Shown: positions 31,067 through 40,169, counted from the stretch's first letter. The stretch: 44,055 nt of DNA from Methylocystis sp. (GCA_016178015.1 JACOUB010000037.1:1-44055); one strand, 5' to 3'. Made by a program: numbers and translations. Notes: a model not told the origin generated them from the sequence alone.

Positions 31067-32818
31067 TCACTTGACCAAAAATTCGATGCGACGATTGCGG
31101 GCGCGGCCATCCTCGGAGTCGCTCGGAGCGATGGGATGCGCGCCGCCGTAACCGACAGCCGTCAGTTTGAGCGGATCGGCGCCGGCTTTGGTCAGATAGT
31201 CGATCACCGCTTGGGCGCGGCGCTTCGAGACGTCCCGATTGACTTCCTCGACGCCGCCGGCTTCCGTGTGGCCGGAGATTTCGATGTCGAGGTCCTTGCA
31301 GCGCAAGGCGGCGGCGGCGAGCGCATCGACCGCAGCGATCGAGTCTGCGCTGATCGTGGCGTTGTCCGCATCGAAGGAAATCCGCGCCTTCGACAAGACG
31401 TTCGCGAACATTTGTCGGCAGCGCGCTGCATCGACCGCCGATCCGACCGTCCTGGCGGATATCCGCGCCGCCCCCTTGAAGCCCTCGGGGAGAGCCCTGT
31501 CGAATTGCGACTGGATGTCCGGCGCCGCCTTTTCGTGGAACGCCGTTCCCTCGAGAATGATTTCGGTTCCCGAGATTTTGGCGGAGCCCTCCGCCAACCG
31601 CGCCAGGCCATGCAGAGACGCGCGCGTCGCCGCGGCAAAATTGTTCGGCGCGCCCTTGGCGATGGCCAGTTCATCGACGACGCCGACGTCGAAGAACTGG
31701 CGCCGCGCCTCGTCGAGCATGCTTTGGCGCGCCGCATCGTCGGGCGCGTAGCCCGACAGAGTAAGCGTTGCGCCGTTCCTGCGCGCGGCGAAGATATAAG
31801 GCGCGACCGGCCCGGCGGCGACGGCCGCTTTGGTCAGTTCGAAGCCTCGGGGCAAGGAGGCGCGGGCGTCGGCTTCGATCGAGGCGGCGCTCACATTCTC
31901 CCGGCCGGCGCCCTCGATCGTCAGCTTCGCATCGGTGAGAACCACCTTGCCTTGCGTCAACTTTCCGAGCTCCGCGAGGGCGAAGGCGACGGCGGCCGCG
32001 AAATCTCCCGGCGGCGCGCCGCTGCCGACATGCGTCTCATCGCTGACGGCGGCGGTCGTGGCGATTGCAGCCGCTTTCGCCGCGATGCCGACGCGCACAT
32101 CGTTCGAGGGGATCGATCCCGCGAGCGCGATCTTTTCGCCGCTGCGGGCGGCGCTCCAGACGTAAGGCGAGACGCGCGGCGCGGAAATCTCGAGCGCTGC
32201 GACCACGGCGCCGGCGGGCGGCGCCTCCACAGCCGCGAGCGCGTTTTCGTAATCGGCCGACGTCTTGGTTTGACCAGAAATGGACAGGGCGTTGTCGACC
32301 AGCCTGATTTTGCCCGGATCGAGCCTCGCCAACTGCGCAATGGCGAAGGCCGCGAATTCCCCGAACCCCTGCGGCGCGCCGCCGGCAAAGCCGGCGTTGT
32401 CGGCAAGCTCGGCGCCGATCGCCGCCGCTGCGGCCTTCATCTTGTCGCGCCCGCTTGCGGACGGCGCGTTGCCGCTGAAAGTTACGCGTTTGCCGACGCG
32501 CTCCGCCACAAAGACAAAAGGTTTGACAACGGGAATGACGGTCGTTGCGTCGGAAATCTTGCGCACGCCCGCTTGCCGACCGGCGATTGCAATGGCTTCC
32601 GTCTTCGCGCTTTCGGACAGGGCCGAGCCGGAAACGGCAACATCGCGGCCGTTCACGGCAACCTGCGGATTGTCGATGGCTTGCGAGGCCTCTTGCAGCC
32701 GCGAGCGAACGCGCGCGCCGATGTCCTTTTCGATGGTTTCCGTATCGAAAGCCGCCGCAAGCGCGAAGAGAGCCGCCACCAGCGGCAGCCCGATCCACCA
32801 TTTCTTCGGCTGGTACAT
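31067..32818 (-). CDS. OmpA-family protein with BON-like and triplicated repeats
   Basis: A 583-residue envelope protein. Residues 7-24 form an uncleaved anchor; 35-90 resemble a BON domain. Then come three copies of one module of about 120 residues, starting PFVFVAERVG (100), PYVWSAARSG (218) and PYIFAARRNG (340), each followed by GAP...L..GK...G blocks near 147, 267 and 389. Residues 470-583 are an OmpA-like peptidoglycan-binding domain: ISGHTEAGGVEEVNRDVSKR then RAQAVIDYL, GYGGAHPIAP and RNRRIEFLV. The diaminopimelate-binding Asp of OmpA is Glu here (GHTE), the Arg is kept. Start at 32818 because GAGGAGC lies upstream and the anchor follows at once. First gene of the operon. The BON plus OmpA design recalls mycobacterial ArfA. 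Confidence 0.8.
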   Translation of the reverse strand: MYQPKKWWIGLPLVAALFALAAAFDTETIEKDIGARVRSRLQEASQAIDNPQVAVNGRDVAVSGSALSESAKTEAIAIAGRQAGVRKISDATTVIPVVKPFVFVAERVGKRVTFSGNAPSASGRDKMKAAAAAIGAELADNAGFAGGAPQGFGEFAAFAIAQLARLDPGKIRLVDNALSISGQTKTSADYENALAAVEAPPAGAVVAALEISAPRVSPYVWSAARSGEKIALAGSIPSNDVRVGIAAKAAAIATTAAVSDETHVGSGAPPGDFAAAVAFALAELGKLTQGKVVLTDAKLTIEGAGRENVSAASIEADARASLPRGFELTKAAVAAGPVAPYIFAARRNGATLTLSGYAPDDAARQSMLDEARRQFFDVGVVDELAIAKGAPNNFAAATRASLHGLARLAEGSAKISGTEIILEGTAFHEKAAPDIQSQFDRALPEGFKGAARISARTVGSAVDAARCRQMFANVLSKARISFDADNATISADSIAAVDALAAAALRCKDLDIEISGHTEAGGVEEVNRDVSKRRAQAVIDYLTKAGADPLKLTAVGYGGAHPIAPSDSEDGRARNRRIEFLVK

Positions 32819-32974
32819 CGCCGTTTCTTGCTCCTCTCGGTGAGAATCATCCCGAAGCCGCAACCGAACCCGTTAACCAATCGATGTGAAACCAACCTGT
32901 GTCAAGACAGCCGATGCCGACTACTGAACGTCAGCCGGTGGGCGAACCACAGGCGCGCCAGACGCGCTTGATCC

Positions 32975-33017
32975 TTGACGCGCCGCCCAGATGTATTACA
33001 TTCGATGAAATGTAATA
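32975..33017 (+). promoter_or_regulatory. Promoter and inverted-repeat operator of the AbrB/PIN pair
   Basis: TTGACG (32975-32980), 16 bp, TACATT (32997-33002) forms a promoter. TATTACATT (32994-33002), six bases, AATGTAATA (33009-33017) is a perfect 9-bp inverted repeat covering the -10 and the start region, nine bases before the antitoxin ATG. This is the expected site for self-repression by the AbrB-type antitoxin and its PIN partner. Confidence 0.65.
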
Positions 33018-33026
33018 GAGGCGCCA

Positions 33027-33281
33027 ATGGAGTCCGCGATCACCAGCAAGGGCCAGGCGACGATCCCGAAAGCCATCCGGGAGCATCTCCGGTTGAAGCC
33101 GGGGGACCGGGTCAAGTTTTTTGTGCACCCCGACGGCAGCGTGGTTCTCCTGCCGAAGCTTCCCGCCTCGGCCTTGCGAGGCATGCTCAGGCCCCGGCGG
33201 CGGCCCGTGACGCTTGAGGAGATGAGCGAGGCCGCCGCGGCGGGCGCCGCCGAGGTCACGCCGCGCGCCAGGCGTCGATGA
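33027..33281 (+). CDS. AbrB/MazE-type antitoxin
   Basis: An 84-residue swapped-hairpin AbrB-fold antitoxin. SAITSKGQATIPKAIREHLR-LKPGDRVKFFVHPDGSVVLLP is the DNA-binding domain (residues 3-45). The C-terminal tail LRGMLRPRRRPVTLEEMSEA is the toxin-binding part seen in antitoxins paired with PIN toxins. The gene overlaps the toxin gene by four bases (ATGA). Autoregulation via the palindrome upstream is likely. Confidence 0.9.
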   Translation: MESAITSKGQATIPKAIREHLRLKPGDRVKFFVHPDGSVVLLPKLPASALRGMLRPRRRPVTLEEMSEAAAAGAAEVTPRARRR

Positions 33282-33673
33282 TCGGACTCGACACCAACGT
33301 TCTCGTCCGCTACCTCGCGCAAGACGATCCTGTTCAATCGCCGAAGGCGACGGACGTCATGGAACGTCTGCTGACGGAGGACGATCCCGGCTTCATCAGC
33401 GTTGTGGCGATGATTGAAACCGTGTGGGTCCTCGAGCGCGCCTACGGCCTTGCCGATCATGAGATCGCCGCCGCCGTCGAGCGTACGCTTCAGACCGACG
33501 TCCTCTTCGTCGAGAGCGAACAAGAAGTCTTTACCGCCATGATTGCTCTCAAGGAGGGGAACGGCTCGTTCGCCGACGCCCTTATCGGGGCGCTGGGCGC
33601 GAGGGCCGGCTGTTCCCGCACGCTGACCTTCGATCGAAGGGCGTCACGACTTCCGGGCTTCGAGCTCGTGTGA
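33278..33673 (+). CDS. vapC: PIN-domain ribonuclease toxin, VapC-like
   Basis: A 131-residue PIN-domain toxin, Mg-dependent RNase. The acidic active-site residues are all present: D5 (MIGLDTNVLVRYLAQDD), E47 (SVVAMIETVWVL), D100 (GSFADALIGALG) and D119 (TLTFDRRASRLPGF). VapC toxins cleave tRNA or rRNA; the target here is unknown. The second gene of a coupled AbrB-PIN operon, intact at both ends. Confidence 0.92.
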   Translation: MIGLDTNVLVRYLAQDDPVQSPKATDVMERLLTEDDPGFISVVAMIETVWVLERAYGLADHEIAAAVERTLQTDVLFVESEQEVFTAMIALKEGNGSFADALIGALGARAGCSRTLTFDRRASRLPGFELV

Positions 33674-33708
33674 TGAATATAGACGTTGTGATCGGCGACT
33701 TCGCCCCG

Positions 33709-34446
33709 TCACGGCGCTCGCTGAAACAGCCCGATGGTCAATGCGGCGCCGATCGCGATAATCACGATGCGGAGAATTTTCTCGTCGACGCGATGTAACA
33801 TGCGCGCGCCGGCGACGCCGCCGATGGTGGCTCCGAGCGACGTCACGATGGCCTGCAGCCAATGTAAATCCGCCGAGAACACAAAGATCGCCACCGCCGA
33901 GGCGTTCATGACGCCGGCGAGCACGTTCTTGGTGGCGCTGGCCGTGCGCACATTCTGTCCCGCCATGGTCAGCGCCGCAACCATCAGAAAGCCGATGCCG
34001 CCGCCGAAATAACCGCCATAGACCGAGATGCAAAATTGCGTGAAGGAGGTTCCGATGGTCCCCAGATGCACATGGGTCGCGCCGGGTTTTCTCAGGAAGC
34101 TGCCGTAGGCGAAGATGGCGGTGGCGAAGAGGACGAGCCAGGGCACCAGGCGCGCAAAGGAATCGGGCGGCGTGAGCAACAGGATGGCGGCGCCCACGCC
34201 GCCGCCGACAATGCTGATGGCGAACAGGGCGGGCAGCGACAGGCCGCTCGCGCCGGAGGAAAGCTTGCGTCCGGTCAAGCCGGTGGCGATCTGCGCCGGA
34301 AACAGCGCCGCGCAGGAGGTGATGTTGGCGGCGCGCGCGTCCATGCCGGTCAGCATCAGCATCGGCAAGGTGAGGAAGGAGCCGCCGCCGGCCAGCGCGT
34401 TCTGCGCCCCCGCCCACAGCGCCACGAAGAAGAGAAGGATCAACAT
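33709..34446 (-). CDS. TauE/SafE family (DUF81) permease
   Basis: A 245-residue inner-membrane protein with about eight transmembrane helices, the half-repeats beginning MLILLFFVALWAGAQNALAG and FTQFCISVYGGYFGGGIGFL. GGGSFLTLPMLML in the first repeat and GGYFGGGIGFLMVAALTMAG in the second are the family glycine-rich motifs. Members export sulfite or other organic or inorganic sulfur anions; the substrate is not readable. Divergent from the LplT-PlsC gene; convergent with the PIN toxin across 35 bp. Confidence 0.9.
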   Translation of the reverse strand: MLILLFFVALWAGAQNALAGGGSFLTLPMLMLTGMDARAANITSCAALFPAQIATGLTGRKLSSGASGLSLPALFAISIVGGGVGAAILLLTPPDSFARLVPWLVLFATAIFAYGSFLRKPGATHVHLGTIGTSFTQFCISVYGGYFGGGIGFLMVAALTMAGQNVRTASATKNVLAGVMNASAVAIFVFSADLHWLQAIVTSLGATIGGVAGARMLHRVDEKILRIVIIAIGAALTIGLFQRAP

Positions 34447-34524
34447 CTTCGGGCTATCTCAGGTGGCGCGGGCAAATGCAAGGGCATTGCGGCGATGACC
34501 CTACTCGGGTCGCTTGTCGCCGCG

Positions 34525-34530
34525 TATAAT
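34525..34530 (+). promoter_or_regulatory. TATAAT only 8 bp upstream of the LplT-PlsC start
   Basis: A consensus -10 hexamer ends eight bases before the ATG at 34539. A transcript from it would start at or next to the start codon, giving a leaderless or nearly leaderless mRNA. The position 17-18 bp upstream has no good -35. Confidence 0.35.
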
Positions 34531-34538
34531 CCGAGACG

Positions 34539-36395
34539 ATGTCCAACTCTCTTCTTCTGTCGCGACGATTCGCGCCACTGTTCTGGTGCCAGTTGTTCGC
34601 CGCCTTCAATGACAATTTTCTCAAGAACGCGCTGGTCTTGCTCGTTTTGTTCAAGCTCGGGGGAGCGCCAGGGGAATCTCTTGTCACGCTGGCGGGCGCC
34701 GTTTTTATCGCGCCCTATTTCGTGCTGTCGGCGCTGGGCGGTGAAATCGCCGACAAATTCGACAAGGCGCGCGTCGCGCAGCGCCTGAAGCTCGTCGAGA
34801 TTGCCGCCGCCGTTGTCGCGGTTATCGGGTTCCAAACGGCGTCGGTTCCGACGCTGTTTGGCGCATTGCTGCTGTTTGGCGTCCTCGGCGCGCTGTTCGG
34901 CCCGGTCAAATACGGCATCCTGCCCGACTGCCTGCGCAAGGAAGAACTTCCCGCCGGCAATGCGCTGGTCGAAGGCGCAACCTTTTTTGCAATCCTTGCC
35001 GGGACCATCGCCGGCGGGCTCGCCATGCGGGACGGCGGCAATCCGTTTCTCTTGGCCGTCGGCGTCATGGCCGTCGCCGTCGCCAGTTGGATCGCCAGCC
35101 TGTTCATTCCCGCCACTGCGCGCGGGGCGCCGGAACTCAAGGTCGACGCCAACGTGGTGCGCTCGACCTTTCGATTGCTGCGTGAATTGTGGAGCGAAAC
35201 GCGCCTGTGGCGCCTCGGCGTCGTCGCCAGCGTCTTTTGGCTGATTGGCGTCGTGGCCATGTCTCTTCTGCCGACGCTCATCGTCAGGACTTTGCATGGG
35301 TCGGAAATCATGGTGACGATCTATTTCACGATTTTTGCCGTCGCCATCGCCGCCGGTTCCGGCCTCGCCGCGTTCTTGCTCTCCGGCGCGATCGTGTTGT
35401 TGCCGACCGCGATCGGCGCCGCGATCATCGCCCTCGCAGCGGCGGACCTCGGCGTTCTGCTGCTGCAAAGATCAGCCGACCATATGGCGCAGGCGCTCGC
35501 TCCCGAAGCTTTCTTCGCCCAGGTCGGCGTTTGGCGCGCCACGGTCGACCTCACTTCTCTCGCAATAGCCGGAGGATTGATGATTGTTCCATCATTTGCC
35601 GCTATTCAGACGTTCGCCGCGCCCACAAAAAGGGCGCGCGTCGTCGCCGCCGTCAATGTGCTCAACGCCGCGTTCATGGCGGCAGGCGCGCTCGTTGTCG
35701 CATTCGCCCAGAATGCCGGCGTTACGGTTGCTGTGCTGTTTCTGTGCATGGCGGCGGTGGCGTTCGCCTCTACGCTCTGGATTTTTGCCGCCATGGTCGC
35801 CTCTCCCCTTCGCGATCTCCTGTCGATCCTATTGCGCGCCATTTATCGCCTCGAGGTGAATGGGCTCGACAATCTCGCCAAGGCCGGCCCCAATCCGATC
35901 ATCGCGCTCGATCACGTCAGTTGGCTCGACGCGGCGCTGATCCTTGCGGTCCTGCCCAACGAGCCGATCTTCGCCATCGATCGCGCCATGGCGCGGCGCT
36001 GGCAGGTCAAGCCGTTCCTGAAGCGCACCCCCGCCATCCTGCTCGATCCATCGAAGCCGCTCGGCGTGCGCGCGTTGGTCAACGCGGTGAAGGCTGGCCA
36101 TCCGCTCGTGGTTTTTCTCGAGGGGCGTCTTGCCGGCGCCGGCTTGATCAAAGCCTATGACAGCGCCGGTCTCATCGCGGACAAGTCCGGCGCCATGGTG
36201 GTTCCGGTGCGCCTCGACGGGCCGGAGGCGAGCATCTTCTCGCGCTTCAGTCGCCAACAAGCGCGTCGCCGATGGTTTCCCAAGTTCACGCTCACCATTC
36301 TCGAGCCGGTTCGCCTCACGCTGGACGACGCGCTCGCGGGCATCCTCGCGACTTCCGCTCCATTCGCTATGTCGTCGCCGGCGCGGAACCGGTGA
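34539..36395 (+). CDS. LplT-like transporter fused to PlsC acyltransferase (Aas lacking its synthetase domain)
   Basis: A 618-residue fusion. Residues 1-420 are a 12-helix MFS flippase of the LplT type ([20 protein letters not shown] at the start), which moves lysophospholipids across the inner membrane. Residues 425-595 are a PlsC/LPLAT domain: [18 protein letters not shown] carries the H-x4-D motif and [20 protein letters not shown] the EGR substrate motif. In full-length relatives an acyl-ACP synthetase (AMP-binding) domain follows. Here the frame leaves the family sequence after TLDDALAG (about 36345) and stops at 36395, while a synthetase fragment continues in another frame (36350-36562). 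So the transporter and acyltransferase may still work, but acyl-ACP supply would have to come from elsewhere. Confidence 0.85.
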   Translation: MSNSLLLSRRFAPLFWCQLFAAFNDNFLKNALVLLVLFKLGGAPGESLVTLAGAVFIAPYFVLSALGGEIADKFDKARVAQRLKLVEIAAAVVAVIGFQTASVPTLFGALLLFGVLGALFGPVKYGILPDCLRKEELPAGNALVEGATFFAILAGTIAGGLAMRDGGNPFLLAVGVMAVAVASWIASLFIPATARGAPELKVDANVVRSTFRLLRELWSETRLWRLGVVASVFWLIGVVAMSLLPTLIVRTLHGSEIMVTIYFTIFAVAIAAGSGLAAFLLSGAIVLLPTAIGAAIIALAAADLGVLLLQRSADHMAQALAPEAFFAQVGVWRATVDLTSLAIAGGLMIVPSFAAIQTFAAPTKRARVVAAVNVLNAAFMAAGALVVAFAQNAGVTVAVLFLCMAAVAFASTLWIFAAMVASPLRDLLSILLRAIYRLEVNGLDNLAKAGPNPIIALDHVSWLDAALILAVLPNEPIFAIDRAMARRWQVKPFLKRTPAILLDPSKPLGVRALVNAVKAGHPLVVFLEGRLAGAGLIKAYDSAGLIADKSGAMVVPVRLDGPEASIFSRFSRQQARRRWFPKFTLTILEPVRLTLDDALAGILATSAPFAMSSPARNR

Positions 36396-36562
36396 AGGAG
36401 GCGACCCGCACCATCTGGGCGGAGAAATTCGGCGTTCCCATTTTCGAAGGTTACGGCGTCACCGAGACGGCGCCGGTGTTCGCTCTCAACACGCCGATGT
36501 TCAATAAATTCGGCGCGGTCGGCCGGCTGGCGCCTGGCATGGAGCATCGTCTCGAACCTGTC
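36350..36562 (+). pseudogene. Fragment of the Aas acyl-ACP synthetase (AMP-binding) domain
   Basis: The frame reads [20 protein letters not shown], then [20 protein letters not shown] and [31 protein letters not shown], a 71-residue piece from the middle of the adenylation domain including the GYGVTE motif. It lacks the P-loop half before it and the C-terminal lid after it, is out of frame with the upstream PlsC domain, and ends against the next gene. It records at least two deletions in an ancestral three-domain Aas gene. Confidence 0.8.
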
Positions 36563-36612
36563 CAGCCTTGCGCCGTTTGCTTTCGCCGCAACGGCGCCCC
36601 AGTGTGGCGAGC

Positions 36613-38022
36613 ATGACCCTCAGACTTTCACCGCGGCGGCTCCGCACCGCCTTCACCTGCGCCGCAGCGCTTGCGTTGACGCCGGCTGCGCCCGCCGGCG
36701 CGCAAGAGGAGCCGAAAATATCGATCATCCGCGACGCGGAGATCGAGCAGCTCTTGCGCGACTATACGGCGCCGGTGTTCAAGGCCGCCGGCATCCACTC
36801 CGGCGCCGCCAGAATCATTCTCGTCGGCGATCGCTCCTTCAACGCCTTCGTCGCCGACGGCCAGAAGATATTCGTCAATGTCGGCGCGCTGATCGACGCC
36901 AAGACGCCCAACGAGATCATCGGCGTCCTCGCGCACGAGTCCGGCCATATCGCCGGCGGGCATCTCGCCAGGGCGCGTCAGGAAATCACCAAGGCGACGA
37001 TTCTTTCCATCGCCGGCATGCTGGCGAGCGCCGGCGCCATTTACGCCTCCCATTCGGCGATGCGTCGCTCAGATGGGCCAATCGGCATCGATTCCGGCGG
37101 CCTGGCGGGGATCGTTCTCGCCCCCCAGGAAGCGGTGAAACGTTCGTTTCTCTCCTATCAGCGCGGCCAGGAACAGGCCGCCGATCGCGCCGCCGTCAAA
37201 TTCCTCACGGCGAGCCATCAATCGGCCAAGGGCATGTTGGAGGTGTTCGGCCGTTTCGCCAATGACGCGCTGTTCAAGACGGAGGCGATCGACCCCTATC
37301 TCATTTCGCATCCGCTGCCGACCGAACGCATATCCATTCTTGAACAGGCCGCCAAGCAATCTCCGTATTTCGACGCAACCGATCCGCCGGCGCTGCAAGC
37401 GCGCCACGATCTCATGCGCGCCAAACTGATCGGCTACATGGGCGCGCCGGGAGAGCTCGCGCGGCGCTATCCAATCTCCGATAATTCGTTGCCGGCCCGC
37501 TACGCGCGCACCATCGCCGACAATCGGTTCGGGCGCCTGGAGCAAGCGTTGCGCGAGGCCGACGAACTGGTCGCCGCACAGCCGAACAATCCCTATTTCT
37601 GGGAGTTGAAAGGCCAGATCATGCTGGAGGCGGGGCGCGCGACGCCGGCCATCGCGCCGTTGCGCAAGGCGGTGGCGCTCGCTCCCGCCAATGCCGCGCC
37701 GATCCGCGTGCTGCTTGGGCATGCGCTGGTGGCGTCCGAAAACCCCGCTTATACGAATGAAGCGATCAGCGTCCTGCAAAACGCCGCCCAGCGCGACGAA
37801 GACAGCGCCGAGGCGTATGAGTTCTTGTCCATGGCTTATTTCCGCAAAGGCGATAACGCCAAGGCGCAACTCGCCGCCGCGGAGGGCTTGTTCGTCGCCG
37901 GCAAATACGTCGAGGCGCGCACGCAGGCGGCGCGGGCTCAGGCGCAGTTCAAGGAGGGCGCGCCCGGCTGGCTGAAGGCGGACGACATTTTAACCTACCG
38001 GCCGCCAGGCAGCAGCGAGTGA
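36613..38022 (+). CDS. BepA-like periplasmic M48 metalloprotease with TPR domain
   Basis: A 469-residue secreted protease-chaperone. The start at 36613 opens a signal peptide ([20 protein letters not shown], cleavage near AGA-QEE). The M48 domain has the zinc motif HESGH in [20 protein letters not shown] and the third-ligand Glu in [14 protein letters not shown]. From about residue 300 onward are TPR-like helices ([51 protein letters not shown]). This is the BepA/YfgC layout, which assists and degrades LptD and other outer-membrane proteins. It is only 50 bp after the Aas fragment and may share its promoter. Confidence 0.92.
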   Translation: MTLRLSPRRLRTAFTCAAALALTPAAPAGAQEEPKISIIRDAEIEQLLRDYTAPVFKAAGIHSGAARIILVGDRSFNAFVADGQKIFVNVGALIDAKTPNEIIGVLAHESGHIAGGHLARARQEITKATILSIAGMLASAGAIYASHSAMRRSDGPIGIDSGGLAGIVLAPQEAVKRSFLSYQRGQEQAADRAAVKFLTASHQSAKGMLEVFGRFANDALFKTEAIDPYLISHPLPTERISILEQAAKQSPYFDATDPPALQARHDLMRAKLIGYMGAPGELARRYPISDNSLPARYARTIADNRFGRLEQALREADELVAAQPNNPYFWELKGQIMLEAGRATPAIAPLRKAVALAPANAAPIRVLLGHALVASENPAYTNEAISVLQNAAQRDEDSAEAYEFLSMAYFRKGDNAKAQLAAAEGLFVAGKYVEARTQAARAQAQFKEGAPGWLKADDILTYRPPGSSE

Positions 38023-38059
38023 TGCGAAATCCGGTTGACTGCCTCGGTTCGCGCGCCCC

Positions 38060-38213
38060 AACCCTCTCCCTGTGGGAGAGGGTGGCTGCGAAGCAGCCGG
38101 GTGAGGGGTTGCGGCGCTGGGCGTTTTGCGTTCGCGCAAAACGGGAGAGGTATTAACCCCTCACCCCGGTCCTTCGGACCGACCCTCTCCCTCTGGGAGA
38201 GGGTGTTCGCCCA
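38060..38213. repeat. CCCTCTCCC hairpin pair, family D
   Basis: Two inverted modules: AACCCTCTCCC-tgt-GGGAGAGGGTG followed by GCTGCGAAGCAGC and GGGTGAGGGGTT; then AACCCCTCACCCC, GGTCCTTCGGACC and CCCTCTCCC-tct-GGGAGAGGGTG. The middle contains a GCGTTTTGCG...CGCAAAACG hairpin. It fills the convergent gap between the BepA-like and HugZ-like genes and could terminate both. Confidence 0.75.
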
Positions 38214-38223
38214 GCCGAACTGA

Positions 38224-38991
38224 TTATCCGGTTCCCGCATCGCTCGCGAGCTCAGCCAGATGCGCGCGCAAAGCGTCCGGCGTCTCGATGCGCCGGCAAA
38301 ACGTAATTCGCGCGGTGGCGTCGCCAGACGCGAGATCGAGACCTTCGGGGTCGAGCCCGCTCGCCCGCCACGCGCCATTGGCTTCTCCGGCGAGCTTGCT
38401 CGCCAACGCTCCCAATGTGTCGGCGCCATCGCGGTTCAGCTGCGCGAGCACCGCCGTTTCGTCGGCGATCAGCGCCTCCGCGCCCTTGAGCGGCGTCAAC
38501 AGGAATTCCGGGCCTAAATCCGCCGCCCGGCCGAAGCCGCCGTTGAGGCGCCCGCCTGTGACCTCCAATCGCCAGAACGAAAAATCCGCAAACCCCGCAT
38601 AGAGCGAGGCTTTCGGATGGCGGCGTAGGAACCGCGCGGGCGCCACGGGATCGTTGGTGCGCGCGGCTGTCGCGATCAGCGTCAGGCGCGGATGGGCGAG
38701 CGGATCGCCCCGCCCTCCCTGAGCCAGCAACAACGAACAGCGCGGATCGCGCTCCAAGTTGCCCGTATGGACGGCGAGCCGCGAGGTGATCAGGATCGGG
38801 CGCCCGTCATGCAGCGTCGCGACCGAGGTGAGGCTGGCGAAGGGCGCGCCGCTCTCCGACAGAGTGGCCAACGCCCCCGCGCGAACGGTCCGCAACAGCA
38901 GCTTCGCTTCCGCCGCCGGATCGAAGTCTGCGTCCTGTCGCGGGTCGCGGGGCGGCGTCGCTGCGGGTTCGCGCGGGAGGTTTGTCGTCAT
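38224..38991 (-). CDS. HugZ-like / pyridoxamine-5'-phosphate-oxidase-fold protein
   Basis: A 255-residue protein with a split-barrel flavin-binding fold (about residues 25-155: LLRTVRAGALATLSESGAPF, ASLTSVATLHDGRPILITSR, LAVHTGNLERDPRCSLLLAQ) and a C-terminal DUF2470-like domain (about 170-255, with ALIADETAVLAQLNRDGADT). This matches the HugZ/HutZ group; some members bind and degrade haem, others have unknown flavin or F420-linked roles. No iron or haem uptake gene is nearby. Divergent from chvI across 350 bp. Confidence 0.85.
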   Translation of the reverse strand: MTTNLPREPAATPPRDPRQDADFDPAAEAKLLLRTVRAGALATLSESGAPFASLTSVATLHDGRPILITSRLAVHTGNLERDPRCSLLLAQGGRGDPLAHPRLTLIATAARTNDPVAPARFLRRHPKASLYAGFADFSFWRLEVTGGRLNGGFGRAADLGPEFLLTPLKGAEALIADETAVLAQLNRDGADTLGALASKLAGEANGAWRASGLDPEGLDLASGDATARITFCRRIETPDALRAHLAELASDAGTG

Positions 38992-39341
38992 CGATCGGCC
39001 AAAGGGGCGCGGCGGGCGCTAAGGTAAGGGGTGATTTGTGGCGTGAATATGTATATAAGGGCAAATCGTGCGCCCATGGGCCCGCCTGAGGGCCGGCCGT
39101 GTTCGGATTCGAACGGCCAGCCACGTTTTAGCCGGCAACATCCCCGATCGTAGCGGCGTAAACGGCAGCGCTCGGGTTTGCAAGCCGGCTGGCGAGAAAG
39201 CGCCGGGGGTGAGAAGCTGGAGGCGAAGAAGCGGAAAGACGGCGCCGACCCTTTCGAGCTCGATCGACAGGCTCGACGCCGCTGGTCCTTAATTATCGAG
39301 GCCAAGAACTGAATTGGGCCGCAAACAGCAGAGGTTTGATA
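38992..39341. other. 350-bp intergenic region between HugZ-like gene and chvI
   Basis: No convincing gene. An AT-rich stretch, AATATGTATATAAGGG (about 39046-39061), may hold the promoter of the HugZ-like gene or an upstream start for chvI. GTTCGGATTCGAAC at 39102-39115 is a perfect palindrome, and some parts resemble tRNA arms, but no cloverleaf can be drawn. Confidence 0.5.
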
Positions 39342-40043
39342 ATGCCGACTATCGCTCTCGTCGATGACGATCGCAACATTCTCACCTCTGTCTCGATAGC
39401 GCTCGAGGGCGAGGGCTATCGCGTGCAAACCTATACCGACGGCGCCGCGGCGCTCGACGGATTGCGCAACAACCCCCCCGATCTCGCCATCTTCGACATC
39501 AAGATGCCGCGCATGGACGGCATGGAGCTGCTGCGGCGGCTGCGTCAGAAGTCTGATCTGCCGGTCATCTTCCTCACCTCCAAGGACGAGGAGATCGACG
39601 AATTGTTCGGGCTCAAGATGGGCGCCGACGATTTTATTCACAAGCCGTTTTCGCAAAGGCTCCTGGTCGAGCGGGTCAAGGCGATCCTGCGCCGCGCCAA
39701 TCCGAGGGAAGCCTCCGCGCAAAAGGAATCCGAGGCCAAGATATTGGAGCGCGGCGCGCTGCTCATGGACCCGGAGCGCCACACTTGCACCTGGCGCGGC
39801 GATCCCGTGATCTTGACGGTGACGGAATTTCTCATCCTGCAGTCCTTGGCGCAGCGCCCTGGCGTGGTGAAGAGCCGCAACGCGCTGATGGACGCCGCCT
39901 ATGACGATCAGGTCTATGTCGACGACCGCACGATTGACAGTCACATCAAGAGATTGCGCAAGAAGTTCAAAATCGTCGACGTCGACTTCGAAATGATCGA
40001 GACGCTGTACGGCGTCGGTTACCGGTTCAAGGAGACATGCTAA
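39342..40043 (+). CDS. chvI: ChvI/BvrR-type response regulator
   Basis: OmpR-family response regulator (233 residues) partnered with ChvG. The receiver domain has acidic cluster D8-D10, phosphorylation site D52 ([14 protein letters not shown]), T79 and K101 ([13 protein letters not shown]); the winged-helix domain covers about 135-232 with [20 protein letters not shown] and [18 protein letters not shown]. The match to rhizobial ChvI is close to residue-for-residue in the receiver. Start at the ATG at 39342, with AGAGG upstream. In relatives ChvI controls envelope, acid and host-associated genes. Upstream is usually pckA; here it is the divergent HugZ-like gene. Confidence 0.96.
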   Translation: MPTIALVDDDRNILTSVSIALEGEGYRVQTYTDGAAALDGLRNNPPDLAIFDIKMPRMDGMELLRRLRQKSDLPVIFLTSKDEEIDELFGLKMGADDFIHKPFSQRLLVERVKAILRRANPREASAQKESEAKILERGALLMDPERHTCTWRGDPVILTVTEFLILQSLAQRPGVVKSRNALMDAAYDDQVYVDDRTIDSHIKRLRKKFKIVDVDFEMIETLYGVGYRFKETC

Positions 40044-40078
40044 CTTAGGGGGCCGCGTAAAAGGATCGCACCCCCTTT

Positions 40079-40118
40079 CATCCTTCGAGACGCGCCTTGC
40101 AGGCGCTCCTCAGGATGA
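40079..40118. repeat. TCATCCTTCGAG...CTCAGGATGA hairpin, family E
   Basis: TCATCCTTCGAGACGCGCC and GGCGCTCCTCAGGATGA pair across a short TTGCA loop, with mismatches. A widespread palindrome in Rhizobiales genomes; it lies in the 126-bp gap between chvI and chvG, so it is probably transcribed in the chvI-chvG mRNA. Confidence 0.75.
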
Positions 40119-40169
40119 AGGCGCCGCCCCTTTTTTAGGATTTTCTGCAAGCGGGAGACCACATCGTAG

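Noticed and set aside
30275-32971. 898-residue open frame on the plus strand
   Set aside because: It is antisense to the OmpA/HhH/pentapeptide operon; codon bias of GC-rich genes keeps this frame open. The product is Arg/Gly-rich with no family resemblance, and the minus-strand genes have clear domains.
39050-39200. tRNA-like sequence near GTTCGGATTCGAAC
   Set aside because: Pieces resemble a T-arm and a D-arm, but the T-stem does not pair around a 7-base loop and no acceptor stem or CCA-side pairing could be drawn on either strand.
39068-39292. 74-residue ORF upstream of chvI
   Set aside because: No ribosome-binding site, Arg-rich composition and no recognisable family; treated as intergenic.
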